NCBI RefSeq assembly: GCF_029962835.1
Contig: NC_080578.1
Location: forward strand, 102,589,759 to 102,653,758
Origin: Magnolia sinica
Taxonomy: Eukaryota > Streptophyta > Magnoliopsida > Magnoliales > Magnoliaceae
Reading direction: 5' to 3'
Length of the DNA stretch: 64,000 nt
Every line of letters starts with the position of its first letter. Within the stretch, counting starts at the first letter, position 1. This document shows positions 1 through 11,852 of this stretch, one piece after another. The notes beneath the pieces are model-generated. The model ran no database searches, was not told where the DNA came from, and saw only the letters and a list, made by a program, of their open reading frames with translations. Position numbers and translations under genes: made by a program.

Positions 1-2754
1 GTACCTCGTAAGGTGCTAAGGTACTTCCCATTAATGCCGAGGTTAAAAAGACTCTACACTATACCAGAGATTGCAGAGAATATGATATGGCATTCAAAGT
101 CGGCTCAAGATGATATTTGCATGCGTCATCCAGTGGTTTCGTCTATGTGGAAGATTGTAGATGAAAAGTATGCTGATTTTACTGCGGAGCCACGTAACGT
201 TCGTTTAGGACTTGCAACGGATGGATTCAATCCTTTTGGGAATATGAGCAATTCATATAGTTGCTGGCTTGTTATGATTGTTACGTATAATCTCCCGCCT
301 CATTTATGCATGCGGAAGGAGTTTACCATGTTAACACTTTTGATCCCTGGAAAAAAAGGTCCAGGACATGACATTGACGTTTACTTGCAACCGTTGATTG
401 TAGAGTTACTTGAATTGTGGGAAGGATCTGTGACATATGACTCGCACAGTAAGAATATGTTCACAATGAAGGCAATTTTACTATGGGCAATACATGATTT
501 TCCAGCATATGGACATCTTTTTGGTTGTAGGACAGGAGGAAAGCACGCATGCCCTATTTGTAGTGAGGAGATAGAATCGGTTTGGCTTGAACATGGAAAG
601 AAGTTTGCATATATGGGACATAGAAGATTCCTGCCATTAGGTCATGACTTTAGGACTGATAGAACTAGATTCAATGGGAAAGAGGAAAAAAGAAAGGCTC
701 CGAAGCGTATGAAAGGTTCAGATGTACTATGTAAAATGAATAATATTGAAACCGTTTTCGGAAAGCAAGTGGGAAAGACTAAGAAAAAGTCTAAGAATGA
801 CCCGAACAACATTACTGTCTGGACGAAGAGATCAATCCTTTTTGACCTGCCATACTGGGAGCATTTGCTCATTCGTCACAATCTGGATGTGATACATGTT
901 GAGAAAAATGTCACCGAGAACCTTATTGCAACAATCATGGATACAAAAGATAAGACTAAGGATGGTTTACAAGCCCGTCAGGATCTTCAGGCTATGAAAA
1001 TAAGAAAGTCTATGTGGCCTGAAGAAAGAAACGGCAGGTTATTCTTACCCAAAGTTCCTTTCACGTTGTCCACATCTGAAAGAAATATGTTTTGTCTGAC
1101 ACTGAGCAATTTGAAAGTCCCAAGAGGATATTGTGCAAACTGGACACATCGTGTCAATTTAGAGGATTGTCAGCTAAAGGCCCTCATGTCACATGATTAT
1201 CACATTGTGATACAGCAATTGCTACCAGTTTTGTTGATGCACTTGTTTTTAGGAAAGAAGAAGACATTGCGCACTGCCATTTGTGAAATGTCAAGATTCT
1301 TCAACGTCATATGTTCAAAAGTTATTAATCGTGAAGAGCTTCAAAATATGAAAAATAAAATAGTGGAAACATTATGTGTATTTGAAAAATATTTTTCCCC
1401 ATCTTTTTTTGTTCCTATGACACACCTAGTGGTGCATTTAGCAGAGGAAGCACAACTTTGTGGACCTGTCAGATATTGGTGGATGTATCCTTTTGAGAGG
1501 TAACATTAATTATCAGAATTTATCAACTTTCTTTTTCCATTTTTTTTTTTTAATTTATATCCATATCTGATTTTAATGTGTATAGGATGATGAGAACATA
1601 CAAAAAGTATGTGACGAATCAAACTTATCCAGAGGGTTGTATTGTTGAACGCTACATACTGGAAGAGTCCATGATGTACTGCATGGACTACATGCCTGAT
1701 AAGATGTTAGGAAGCCATAAGAGAGTGAAAAAGATATTCTATGATGAAGGTGATGATAATACCGATAATTTCCAAATCGATAAAAAAGGAAAAAGTTATC
1801 TTCTTACTAATGTGCAATATCAACAAGCACGCAAATGGGTATTACAACATCACACTGAAAATGCTCAATGGCTGGGGTAAGTTGATAAAAGTCTATGTTT
1901 CCATCCTTAATGTTTTTAAATTGTACCATGTAAAGTAAAAAGTTTAATTTATATATTATATTATATGTGAATTGTAGGAAGTACAATGAATACATTCATG
2001 GCCAAACACGCAAGGGACAAAACAGGAGGGGCAATCCGTCGGTACAAAAAGAAGTAGATTACAATGCTTGGTTAAGGGATCAATTAGAGAATGAAGAAAT
2101 GTCACAATTTAAGAGAATCGCTACTGGTCCTAGCTACGATGCCACATCATACAGTACATACTCAGTAAATGGATATGTTTTTTGCACATCAGACTCTGAA
2201 AAAACTTGACAACACAAAACAGCGGAGTCTCTATGAAAGCCTTAACTATGTTCAGGGCGAGTGCCAGGGATAAGAACTTGGTGGAACAGGAAGCCACCTA
2301 CTATAGTATCATTAGACAAATTCTTGAATTAAACTACTTCACCTTCAAGATAACATTGTTCTACTGTGATTGGGTGCATATCGAAGATACTTCAAATGGA
2401 TGCTATGTAGATCCTGAAACAAATCTGATATTTGTTAACTTAGGAAGGTTTAGAAGGAATATCAAGGAAGAGGATGAGCCATTTATACATGCATCTCATG
2501 CGGCTCAAGTCTTCTATTGCAAGGATCCGACAAGAGATGACTGGCATGTTGTATTAGATGTTCCGAAGCGACTAACAAAAGATGCATATGCATTTGAGGA
2601 TCCACTAGTGTTTGAGGCCAGGTTGACTACAGGTTCCTCGAGCCCTTCCTTAATAGATGATCTGTATGACCCAACTAGTGAAGATATACAAGAAGGGTCA
2701 TATGTAGAAATTGAATCAAGTAACCCACCTATTCAGAAGCGAAAGAGAAACTGA
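1..2754 (+). pseudogene. TNP2-like CACTA transposase (Transposase_21 / DUF4218 / DUF4216), partial and frameshifted
   Basis: This is the catalytic transposase of a plant CACTA element, which acts in the nucleus on the element's terminal repeats. Three exons can be read: 1-1499 (open from the window edge), 1586-1876 and 1978-2754, with GT/AG borders at each intron. The first exon shows Transposase_21 features (LRYFPLMPRL, ATDGFNPFGN, ACPICSEE) and runs into DUF4218 (FVPMTHLVVHL, PVRYWWMYPFER). Exon 2 continues DUF4218 (MRTYKKYV). Exon 3 ends with DUF4216 (LFYCDWV, HASHAAQVFY). One base is missing or extra near 2195-2205: the frame closes at TGA 2207-2209 and the homologous frame resumes at once in another register, so the copy is a pseudogene unless that is a sequence error. 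The N-terminal transposase-associated region lies off the left edge. Confidence 0.9.
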
Positions 2755-2927
2755 TTAAGTTTCATATCAAGTTGAAATAAATTTAAGTACTTTTACTATA
2801 TTAGATTATTTTCCTTTTCATTTTTTTCTAAATTCAGTAAAAACTTATGCATGTGTATAGTGTCATCTCTTTATTATGTATAGCAACATATTAAATGACT
2901 AATAATCTTAATTTTTTTTTAGAAATT

Positions 2928-4536
2928 ATGTCGTATGTAAGGCCTTCTAGTTCTGCCCCAGGAAGCACTACAAAGATAAAAGTTTCAATTGGTCCAGTTG
3001 GAGAGAGTACTGGAGATAACAAAAATCAATTCACCTCATTTCTAGGAAATGTGGTCAGGACTCATTGTCCAATTGCATACAAAGACTGGCGGCTTGTGCC
3101 AGATACCATCAAGGATAATGTTTGGTCAACTGTTTTGGTAAGCATTTAAATACATGAGTTTTACTTTCTAATATTTATAATATAATTGTTGTTGACTAAT
3201 TGCCCTATTTAATGAAATATGTAGGCCAAATATGATGTTGACGACAGTGATAGCTGTAAAACTGCCATAATTAAGCGTGCTAATGATATGTAGAAGGACT
3301 GGAAGAACCGATTACAAGGAACTGTCCTAGATATGTATGATAATGATGGAGACAGGAAAAAAAATTGCCCTAATGGCGTAAAGCTAGAAGATTGGGTCAA
3401 ATTCGTTGATTATGAATCTACAAAAGAGGCAAAGTCTCGTCGTGGAAAAGGAAAGGAATCCAGAAGCGAAATGAAGTTCCCTCACACGACTGGGTGACTG
3501 GGATCTGCTAGGACGGTAGAGTTGATTGTAAGTTTTTAATATAACTTTAATTTCTTTTAATCCAATTTAAGAATACAGAATAATTAACATGATTTCTCAT
3601 TGTAAATTACAACAAAAAAAAATCCAGATACTCAAATCACGAGAACTGAATTGTTTCTGGCAACTCATACTAGATCCGATGGGTCTCTCCCTTCACAGGA
3701 GCTGAGCATCACAACGGAAAAAATAAAAGACATAGTTGTCAATGACCCGGCTTGTATACATAATGATTTAAATCACGACCCGGTTGCACAGGTTTTTCAT
3801 TCATTCTCTTCACTTTGACATACTTAGCTTTGTGAACATTTTTTGTTACTAATATACATGCATTACTAATAATGGTTGATTATCATTTAGGTTTGTGGTC
3901 TTGATAAAAGAGGACGTGTAAGGGGGTTGGGTCATATTATAAAAATTACCATTATTGCTTCAACCCCTTACATTAATGAAATTAGAGAAGGAAATGGCGA
4001 AATTGCTGAGGTTAAAGCATCGATGATTATATTAAAAGAGCAAATGGAAAACAAGATCAACGAGTGCAAGGACATGATATTGACCATTGGAGAACGTTTG
4101 CTTGAAGTTTAGAATCAAATAAATACTCCAGTTCAACCAATGCAATGCTCTCCAGGCACTGCTGGTTCTCAGGTATTTTAACAATAAAAGAATAATGTAC
4201 AGTTACTATTTTATCCATGAAAATAATAATTATTATTTCTTGTAGGCGTTTTTTCGATCTGGCGATACCTCAAGTCATCGTGATGAGTCAGCTCCACATC
4301 CAACTCCACTTCTACGGGTGGAACAAATCTGTCATTTGACAGATATTTGTAGTCGAGTTGTTGCACGTGGGCGTCTGATTAGAGATAATGCAGGCATCCC
4401 TCCAGATTGCATCAAAGTTATATTGGATGTTGTTGAAGTTCCCAGTGCGAATATGTTTGGTGACATTGAGAAGACGTTAGCCGATTGCGACGTGGATGAT
4501 GTTCTCGTTTGGCCTAGAATGCTGACGAAAATATAG
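2928..4536 (+). pseudogene. TNP1/ENP1-like CACTA accessory protein (Transposase_24, Ptta/En/Spm), decayed
   Basis: This is the second gene of the CACTA element, 170 bases after the transposase stop, on the same strand. TNP1-type proteins bind subterminal repeats and assist transposition. Exons read with GT/AG borders are 2928-3137, 3225-3527, 3628-3791, 3891-about 4172 and 4246-4536. Recognisable family blocks are CPIAYKDWRLVP in exon 1, KDWKNRLQ plus a FPHTTG block in exon 2, RTELFLATHTRSDGS in exon 3, GLDKRGRVRGLG in exon 4 and a C-terminal block ending DDVLVWPRMLTKI in exon 5. In-frame stops at 3291-3293 (TAG), 3495-3497 (TGA) and 4110-4112 (TAG) break it, so it looks inactive. Family assignment is by motif memory; exon borders are inferred. 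Confidence 0.75.
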
Positions 4537-5220
4537 ATATTAAAGGAGTTTACTTAAAACTTTTCCTAAGTCAAGAACATATTTTTGTAATTTGGTCAGG
4601 ACATATGGATTGTGTTTGAGGTTATTTTGGATATTATTTGACTAAATCTTTATCTTGAATTATTTAGTAGTTTTGCTTGACTAATCTAGTGATTTGTTTC
4701 AGCTTTTCATCTTCTTATGCGTGACAAAAGATACACATATTTCTATTATGATTTATTTTAATTTTTTTCTTTGCTTATGCGTAAAATGTTCTGATTTAAA
4801 TATTAAGAACTACATAGTGGCTTGATCCCAATCTTCCAAACATTGGGTACGTAGGCAACCGTTCATACTAGACCGTATCGGTGCAGCCACAATTTTATTT
4901 TATTTTCCCTTCTCGTAGTGTGGATGCATTTTCATCAAGACTACTTGACAATAAGAGCGAGGTGGATGTAAGTTCTCGAAACCTTTAATTAGTCTCAAAT
5001 CATTTATATCTTTATCGCTTCATTTATATGTTGTCGTTAGGGTCAACTTGTAACTCCTCAGAACCCGCTCTGCCGTAAGACATTACGGTGCATAACGGTT
5101 CCCAGTAGGTTAAGTTGCAAATTATTATTAAGAGTTGGTTGGATATATTTTATTTTTTGTAAATGTTGTTAATAGTTTGATGGATGATGAATGTATTTGT
5201 GAATGTAAATGAAAAAAAAA

Positions 5221-5222
5221 AC

Positions 5223-5290
<68 letters not shown>
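5221..5290. repeat. Compound microsatellite (TTA)n-(AT)n
   Basis: A TTA/ATT trinucleotide run directly followed by about 20 AT dinucleotides. It lies in the non-coding part of the CACTA element. Confidence 0.95.
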
Positions 5291-5293
<3 letters not shown>

Positions 5294-6889
5294 ATCAATG
5301 GAGGATGCCTTGTTTAGGGGGACATGAAATTTTGTAGCTTATGGTATGGTGCCCCAATATTGGTTGTATGTTACTAGTATGTAGTAGATAATACTAGGAT
5401 CAATAGTAAACATTTTGTTTTGAGTGGAAGACCAAGTAAAAGAATTTGGAAGATGTACTTTTTATGCCTTTCAGCTTCAAACTAGATACCTTTTGGATAA
5501 ACCAAACATCCATTCACCACTAGTTTTCCAACTTCAGATTCATACTTTGGAATTCAGATTTAACAAATACCAACCTGGCATGTTTTGGTAGGAAATGAAT
5601 AGATAGTTTAATGTTTATTTTTTCTTCTTTTAATGCGATTTGTGTGATAGACGGTTGCAAGTGTTCGGTTTATGTGATTGAATTTGCTATTTTTTTCCTT
5701 ATTTTTTCATTCCAAAGTTATCTGGGATTTTTTTTAGTCTAATATCATCCCTTGCACTTGCATTAAGCACTTCTATGGGCATTTTCACGTGTTGTATCTT
5801 TTACAACATACATGGCTGACTCCAATGGTGATGGTTATGGCAAAACTGAAGATGTTAATGCATTGACAATCATGGTTTTTTTTTTTTCCCCAACTTGACA
5901 GTCATTGAAATCAAGTGATTCAGGTGAGATTTTACAAGGACATTGTTAATGAACTGCACATGCATTGGATTCTTTTCTTTAGTTTGATCTCCAAATTCTT
6001 GCATTTTACTACTAACAGTATTTGTTTTAGTTGCAATGCATGTTTGGGGATCTATTTATCTTTTCTTCTTTTCCATTACACCTAGAGCTCTTCCTTAGCT
6101 CTGGAATTGTTTGCCTCTCTATTTAGTCATTGGTTGCTAGGATCTTTGGCATGAATCTCTCATATACATGGAATCTAAACTATGGATATCTATTTAAATG
6201 GGTACATTTTCTCCTTTTTTTTTCCCTTTCAAATAGACAATATGTGCTTGACCAAACACATGATATTTTCGTATACAAATCAAGTTTCTTCATGTGGTCC
6301 CGAACAGTCAACATGCATGTGGGACCAGCCTGAATTATGGGCCAGGGCATCTATACATATAGGGTTCATCTGATGCATGGATTGTGCTGATTGCCAAGGT
6401 GCTCCTCATGGTAGGCCCACCTTTTGGACAAGTTGGATGTTGCATGCATGACAGGTTAGAAGTTGTCCACTAGCTGGACAATAACCTATGGTCCAACTTA
6501 GCTGAACTTAATGCATTATCCCTACTCAAAAAAGAGTTCGAATTGTTGGGAAATAGGAATTTTCCAGTTCCCACACTTTCCTTTGGTCATGTCGTTAGAC
6601 ACTAGTGCATCAAATGCAGATTGCCTTGCACTATTGTGTATTGATTCCAACATCTAAAGATCCTTTCAAACTGTATTGTGCTCTCCCAGTGAATGCTATG
6701 AAGTTAAGAAATGCTCTTACCTGAACCTCTAATGGCTAGGATGAATTCTAATCTTTTATTTTGTTAATTGGTTTCAGTTGATTAAACTCTTCACATTTCA
6801 TGGATTTGAGCTGGTTATTTGTAATATATGAAGGGTTGACTAAACTATTCTTTTCTTGGATTGAATCTGGTTGTTTATAATATATGTAG

Positions 6890-6974
6890 GAAGGGCTCAA
6901 AAGAAGGTTGAACAAGAGCAGATACTAAGTAGCCAATTCAAGGCAAGGCATAGCCAACAGCTGAAGTTCCGGGT
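6890..6974 (+). other. Possible captured exon inside the CACTA element
   Basis: An 85-base segment preceded by AG and followed by GTAATTT has one open frame rich in Gln, Lys and Glu (AQKKVEQEQILSSQFKARHS) that looks like part of a coiled-coil host protein rather than transposase. I do not recognise the gene. The evidence is only an open frame with plausible splice borders, so it could be chance. Confidence 0.3.
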
Positions 6975-7202
6975 AATTTCTTTTGTACGGGTCCTAGTTT
7001 AAGAGGCGAAAATGTTTAGTTAGTAGGGTAAGTCAATTTTTGTTGGAGTGGGCCACTTGGATCATTTCCTCTTTTATTGAATTGATTTGTTACCAATTTT
7101 GTGAATAGGATTCTTATCAAACGGTAGTTTGAATTATTTCTTGAATGACTATCAGGTGCCAGATTAAAAATAATAATAATAATAATTTATCAATATTTTG
7201 TT

Positions 7203-7715
7203 TTATTTATAGATATTTTAGCGACGGACCAAATCCGTCGCTAATTTGTGAACAAAACAAAAGACGGATTTGAGGTCCGTCGCTTACTCATATTAGCGAC
7301 GGACCCTATCCGTCGCTAATTTCTGACCGTTGAACATCAACGGATTTGAGGTCCGTCGCTTATTCATATTAGCGACGGATCTTATCCGTCGCTAATTTCT
7401 GACCGTTGAAGATTAACGACGGATTTGAGGTCCGTCGCTTGCTCATATTAGCGACGGATCTTATCCGTCGCTAATATTTTTAGTAACGACTGATTTTTTG
7501 AATTTTACCGATGGATTTTTTTACTTTTTACGACAGATCTTATCCGTCGCTTTGAAACGATGGACGTTATCTGTCGCAGATTAAACGACGGATTTTATCC
7601 GTCGAAAAAAAATGACCCAATAAACAGCAACGGACCCAGCGACGGATGAAATACGTCGTTTATTTGGTTTTACGACGGATTTGGTCCGTCGCAAATTGGC
7701 GATTTTGGTGCAGTA
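7203..7715. repeat. CACTA subterminal repeat array and 3' terminal inverted repeat
   Basis: The motif GCGACGGA and its reverse complement TCCGTCGC recur more than a dozen times, often as paired inverted copies around short spacers (for example at 7219-7243 and 7295-7319). The segment ends in GGCGATTTTGGTGCAGTA. In CACTA elements such arrays are the binding sites of the TNP1-type protein. Copies decay toward the middle (for example ATGGACGTTATCTGTCGC). Confidence 0.85.
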
Positions 7716-9300
7716 TCCTAAGAGTAGAAGTAATCAAGTAACAGTAATTCTTAGCAATAGTATTTAATTGTAATCCAAGTCTACGGTTATACAGAGGATT
7801 TGTTCTATATCCGATATCAAGTAGTTCTTTTAGGAGACGCATTCTTGCGATAGCTCCTAGTGACTGATTGTGAGTTTTTTTTTTGTTTGATTTACATTGA
7901 TATTCTGAAAGTCATCTCTTGTGGAATGCATAAAGTAATCTATCTTTGGAGGAAGAACTTTACTCTCTGATTATCTCCTAATCGTTATAAACTTCTGCAA
8001 GTGATTGAGTAAGCGACTGATCTTCTCATAATCTGGTCATATACGTTCATATTGGACGTATCTTCTTATTTTGGTGCTTGGGGTCAAAGTTGATTAGTTT
8101 TGATCGAGTTGTTGTATCAATTATGGCATGCCCGCATAATTAAAAATAAACCGAGCAGCCAAGACCAACTTGTGAGACCCGAATCCCAAAAGACTATTTG
8201 TATACCTAGTTTCTAGTATCGTCACACTCAGAATAGACTGGATCTGCGAATTTTAATAAGACGCTTTATTTTAGTACCGTAACGATGCGAGACCTATACT
8301 CAAAAGACTACACGGACGATATAATTTCAATGCCACATGCAATGCCCCATTTTGACTATTGAATCGAAAGAGGTGCGCCCCATTAAAATCAACGCATGAC
8401 ATGAATCATACGTGTGCGCATACATGACGTGTGGACCACTTAGTATAAAATATCTAAAATAGTAAAACATTGCTTTCAAATAAAAAAATCAAACGTATTT
8501 ACGCCTCAACGCATACCAAGTCATGCCTCTCCCACGTCTTCTCTCCTCTATTTTCAACGATGGCCATGTCATCCTCACCCATTTAAACCGCCTATGTCCA
8601 TGTCACCGTCTCGACTGCATGAAAGAAATCAACATGAGAAGAAAAGAAATGATATAGAGAAAGAGAAGATAAAGTTGGAACGAGAGATTTGAGGAGGTTA
8701 GGGAGAAGGAGAGGCGGTCTCAACCGTTCGTGTACACATCGTCTCTAATTCTACCATTGAGGTGAGTGTATGGATTGTTTACCAATTGTCTTGATGTTGG
8801 GCCCATCAAATGGAAACCATCTTGATGTATATATTGATATCCATGTCATTTTAATTTTCATTTTTTCTAGAAGGTGTGATCCACCCGTCCATGCTATCCA
8901 ATATTGTGGCTAATGTGTCGTCCACCTTGATGTGCATATGATTCGTATATATGGGTCCCATAATAGCGGATAATGCTCATTCGATGGCGGGAATTCCATG
9001 TTTTCTTTGCCCTCTCCATTTTTCTTTTCTTGGGTTTTGATAGATATGTGAAACTCAGTAGGCCCACCAAAAGTTGGCCAACCTCGTTGACGAAGCAGAT
9101 CACTCATGTGGACCCTGCTTATGTATTTACAAAAATAAAAATAAAATAGGTAATCTATCAAAGACACTTCACGCTGAGAGGTTGTTTATGTCGTGAAGTT
9201 TTTCACTCCTACATCCACTTTGAAGCATTTGATTAATTCCTGTCATCCATCCTTTTTGTCACATTATTTTAAGATGGGGCCTAAAATAGTGGTAATTAAA
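7716..9300. other. Intergenic DNA without a recognisable gene
   Basis: Short open frames only, none with a familiar protein. A purine-rich run at 8625-8715 (gagaagaaaagaaatgatat…gagaaggagaggcgg) could be a relic of a retrotransposon leader. 'tgtggaccctgctta' type phrases near 9100 belong to the MITE vocabulary of this genome. Confidence 0.4.
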
Positions 9301-9303
9301 CCA

Positions 9304-9417
9304 CACTATTGAAAACAGTGGTAATTAAACACCCGGTCTAAACTTTTCAAGCCTTATATAAGCCACACTATTGAAAACAGTGGTAATTAAACACCCACGG
9401 TCTAAACTTTTCACTAG
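9304..9417. repeat. Tandem duplication of about 62 bp
   Basis: The block 'cacactattgaaaacagtgg…taattaaacaccc…ggtctaaacttttca' occurs twice in direct order, starting near 9303 and 9365. The copies differ by a 2-base indel. Confidence 0.85.
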
Positions 9418-9585
9418 AGGTAAGTGTCATTACGGCACTACAAGACAAAAGGAGTAATGATGAGAAAAAAAATACATATATGAGAGAGGGCAACCATTCC
9501 GTGTTACCACCAAAGGGTATTAGGGCAGTAACGTGCAATGCTAGGTCCACTTAGTTGGCAATGTGTGGGGCCCTATGGACCCCAC

Positions 9586-11088
9586 TAGAGCTGGGCATCG
9601 GTCCGGATCGGATCGGATTGGGTATAACTCAATCTGATTCGAAATCTCTATAGCCTGATCCGAACTCAATCTGGTCCGGGACCGAGTTCGGGTCACCTGA
9701 CTTGAACCGATCTGATGCATAGTTGGCCTGACCCAAACCGAGTCAGACTCGGTCAGGGAAACTGAGTCGGATCAGGTTGGGTACAATTCGGATAGTTTGA
9801 ATTTAATTCAATTGTTTCATGTGGAGTGGTCCACTTCAACCTTCAATATACAACATTTTTATGCTTAAGGCCTAAAATGATATGTCAAGATGGATGAATG
9901 GCTTAGATAAAACATATACATCAAGGTGGGCCCCATGTGACTCTAAAAGAACACTATCCATGTTTTCACCAGAAGTATTACAGTGTTGATGTGCACTGCA
10001 CGAAAGTGCAGTGCCGTCCTTTTCAAGCAAGTCCGTGACTTGCCGTATGTAAGTTATGTGGGTCTGATAATGGGTATGTGTTATATCCAAACCGTCCATC
10101 CATTTGGCGAGCTCGTCTTAAGGCTTAAGACGAAAAATAAGACAAATCTAACTATTATGTGGCCCATACGAATTGTTTATTGGTGAAAATATTCTCTGCT
10201 GCTATTTGTGGTGTGGTCCAGATGATCTTTGGATATTATTTGTTTTTTTTTTATAATGCTCTATAATGATATCTAAAAATATATGAACGGTTGAGATATA
10301 ATAAATACATCACTACGGGCCATGTAACTTTGATATCCTTTGAACTGTTCATACAACTCGAGCTCGAGGAGCATCAGTGCTCATCTTTGCACGACACGTA
10401 CCTATAGCAGCTGATGGATGTCAGATAGACATCATGGTGGGCGGGCGCACAGAGAGGGAAATGGATTGGCTACTCCCCCTAACATGGTCAGTGATATGTG
10501 GGCCCTACCATGACGTATGTGTTTCATCCATGTCGTCCATCTATTTTTAGAGATCATTTTACAGTACGAGTCCAAAAATGAGGTATATCCAAATCTCAAG
10601 GGGACCACATTACATGAAACAGTGTTGAATGAGAGTCAACCATTAAAAACATTTTGAGGGCCATAAAAGTTTTAGATCAAGCTGATCTTTGTTTTTTCTC
10701 TTCATTTGGGGCTGTATGACCTAATCAACAAATTAGATGTCAAATAAACAGTATAGTAGGCCTTAGGAGGATTTTAATGGTGGATATCCAACTGTTATTG
10801 TTTTCATGTGGTGTGGTCCACCTGAGATTTATATTCCTCTCATTTTTTGGTACCAAGCTATAACATGAACTTTAAAAATTGATGAACGGAATGAACGAAA
10901 CACATATATCCAGATCGGGCCGGATCGGATCGGATCAGTTCGGGTAGGCATGGATCCGAACTCGACCGAAAAAACTTTCGGATCCAGCCTGACCTACTTG
11001 ATCCGCACCGATCCAGATTGTCATATCGGTTCGGATCTAGTCGGATTGGGTCAGATCCACTGGATCAGGCCAGGATTGCCCAGCTCTA
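9586..11088. mobile_element. Non-autonomous hAT-type transposon, complete, with 8-bp target duplication
   Basis: Terminal inverted repeats TAGAGCTGGGCA at 9586 and TGCCCAGCTCTA ending at 11088 are perfect over 12 bases. They are flanked by an identical 8-bp duplication GACCCCAC at 9578-9585 and 11089-11096, as hAT elements produce. The subterminal parts are dense in GATCGG/CCGATC and GACTCGG motifs on both sides. The interior has no transposase and carries MITE-like sequence (around 10450-10910). Length is 1503 bp. A second, left-truncated copy lies at 12948-14439. Confidence 0.9.
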
Positions 11089-11096
11089 GACCCCAC

Positions 11097-11852
11097 CCTT
11101 GATATATGTGTTTAAATCCAAGCTATTCATATATTTTTCCTAAATCATTTTAAGGTATAGCTCCTGACGTGAGGCAAATCCAAGCCTTGGGCGGACCACG
11201 CCACACAAAACATTTTCGACAGGATGACCACCATTCGAATGTTGGGCTAACCATAATGATTATTTTGCCATTAAATCTAGAGGTGTCTGGGGCTTACTAT
11301 GATGTTCCACCTGATGCTTTTCTATTTTATAAGTTCATTTTTTAGCTTGGACCTAAAGATTGGATAAATCAATACCCAAGTGGACCACACGTAGACAGTG
11401 AGACCTACCCAAGTTGTCCAACATGTAGGCCCTGCTTTGGAGCACTTGTTAGGAGTTTCCATGATAACCACCATAATGTATATGCTTTATCCAATAGTTT
11501 ATTTTATGTGTAGGCCCAAGTGAGGGGACTGGCCCAAGTGTGCCATGCCACATAGATATTTAAATTTCTACTAGAGCCGTCATTAAGGTCCATGCTCATT
11601 ATCTTAAGTTATTTAATGTTGGTTATCACATATACTGTGCAACCTGCATGGTATACATGAATGGGAATATGTGTATGTACCAAGATTGGTAACATGTTAT
11701 TACACCCGGCCCTAAGGTCGACACTAATAATATATTTAGTATAAGGCATATCATGCTCATTCATATGCCCACATGCATCATTTGTATGCCTGTTATGGAT
11801 TCTGATTGATCATAGCATATACTGGCTTGATATACTTAGGGGACTCGTATGA
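11097..11852. other. Intergenic DNA, MITE-vocabulary sequence
   Basis: No coding potential. It contains phrases of the 'ggcggaccacgccacacaa' and 'cctgatgcttttctattttat' kind shared with other MITE relics here, without clear termini. Confidence 0.4.

Larger units (their letters stand above)
4537..7200. other. Non-coding interior of the CACTA element
   Basis: No convincing long open frame. The stretch at about 4815-4895 (gggtacgtaggcaaccgttc … tgcagccac) resembles decayed LTR-retrotransposon non-coding DNA. A run at 6290-6480 has the 'gtgggaccagcc / gtaggcccacctt' style of the MITE families found elsewhere in the window. One possible short exon lies at 6890-6974 (listed separately). The rest is AT-rich with no structure I can name. 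Confidence 0.5.
1..7715 (+). mobile_element. CACTA (En/Spm) DNA transposon, 5' end outside the window
   Basis: The segment holds, in order, a TNP2-type transposase gene, a second TNP1/ENP1-like gene, a long non-coding stretch and a subterminal array ending in GATTTTGGTGCAGTA at 7701-7715. That end is close to the inverted CACTA consensus (…TTTTGGTGTAGTG), with two substitutions in the last bases. Gene order and orientation are those of a plant CACTA element read toward its 3' end. The 5' terminus and target duplication lie outside the window, so the outer boundary cannot be tested. Both genes carry disabling changes, so this copy is probably non-autonomous now. The middle (4540-7200) may include later insertions; I saw no clear borders for any. 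Confidence 0.85.

Noticed and set aside
7203-7715. Regularly spaced short repeats considered as a CRISPR-like array
   Set aside because: The repeats are short, inverted and irregular, and lie at the end of a CACTA transposon in a plant genome.
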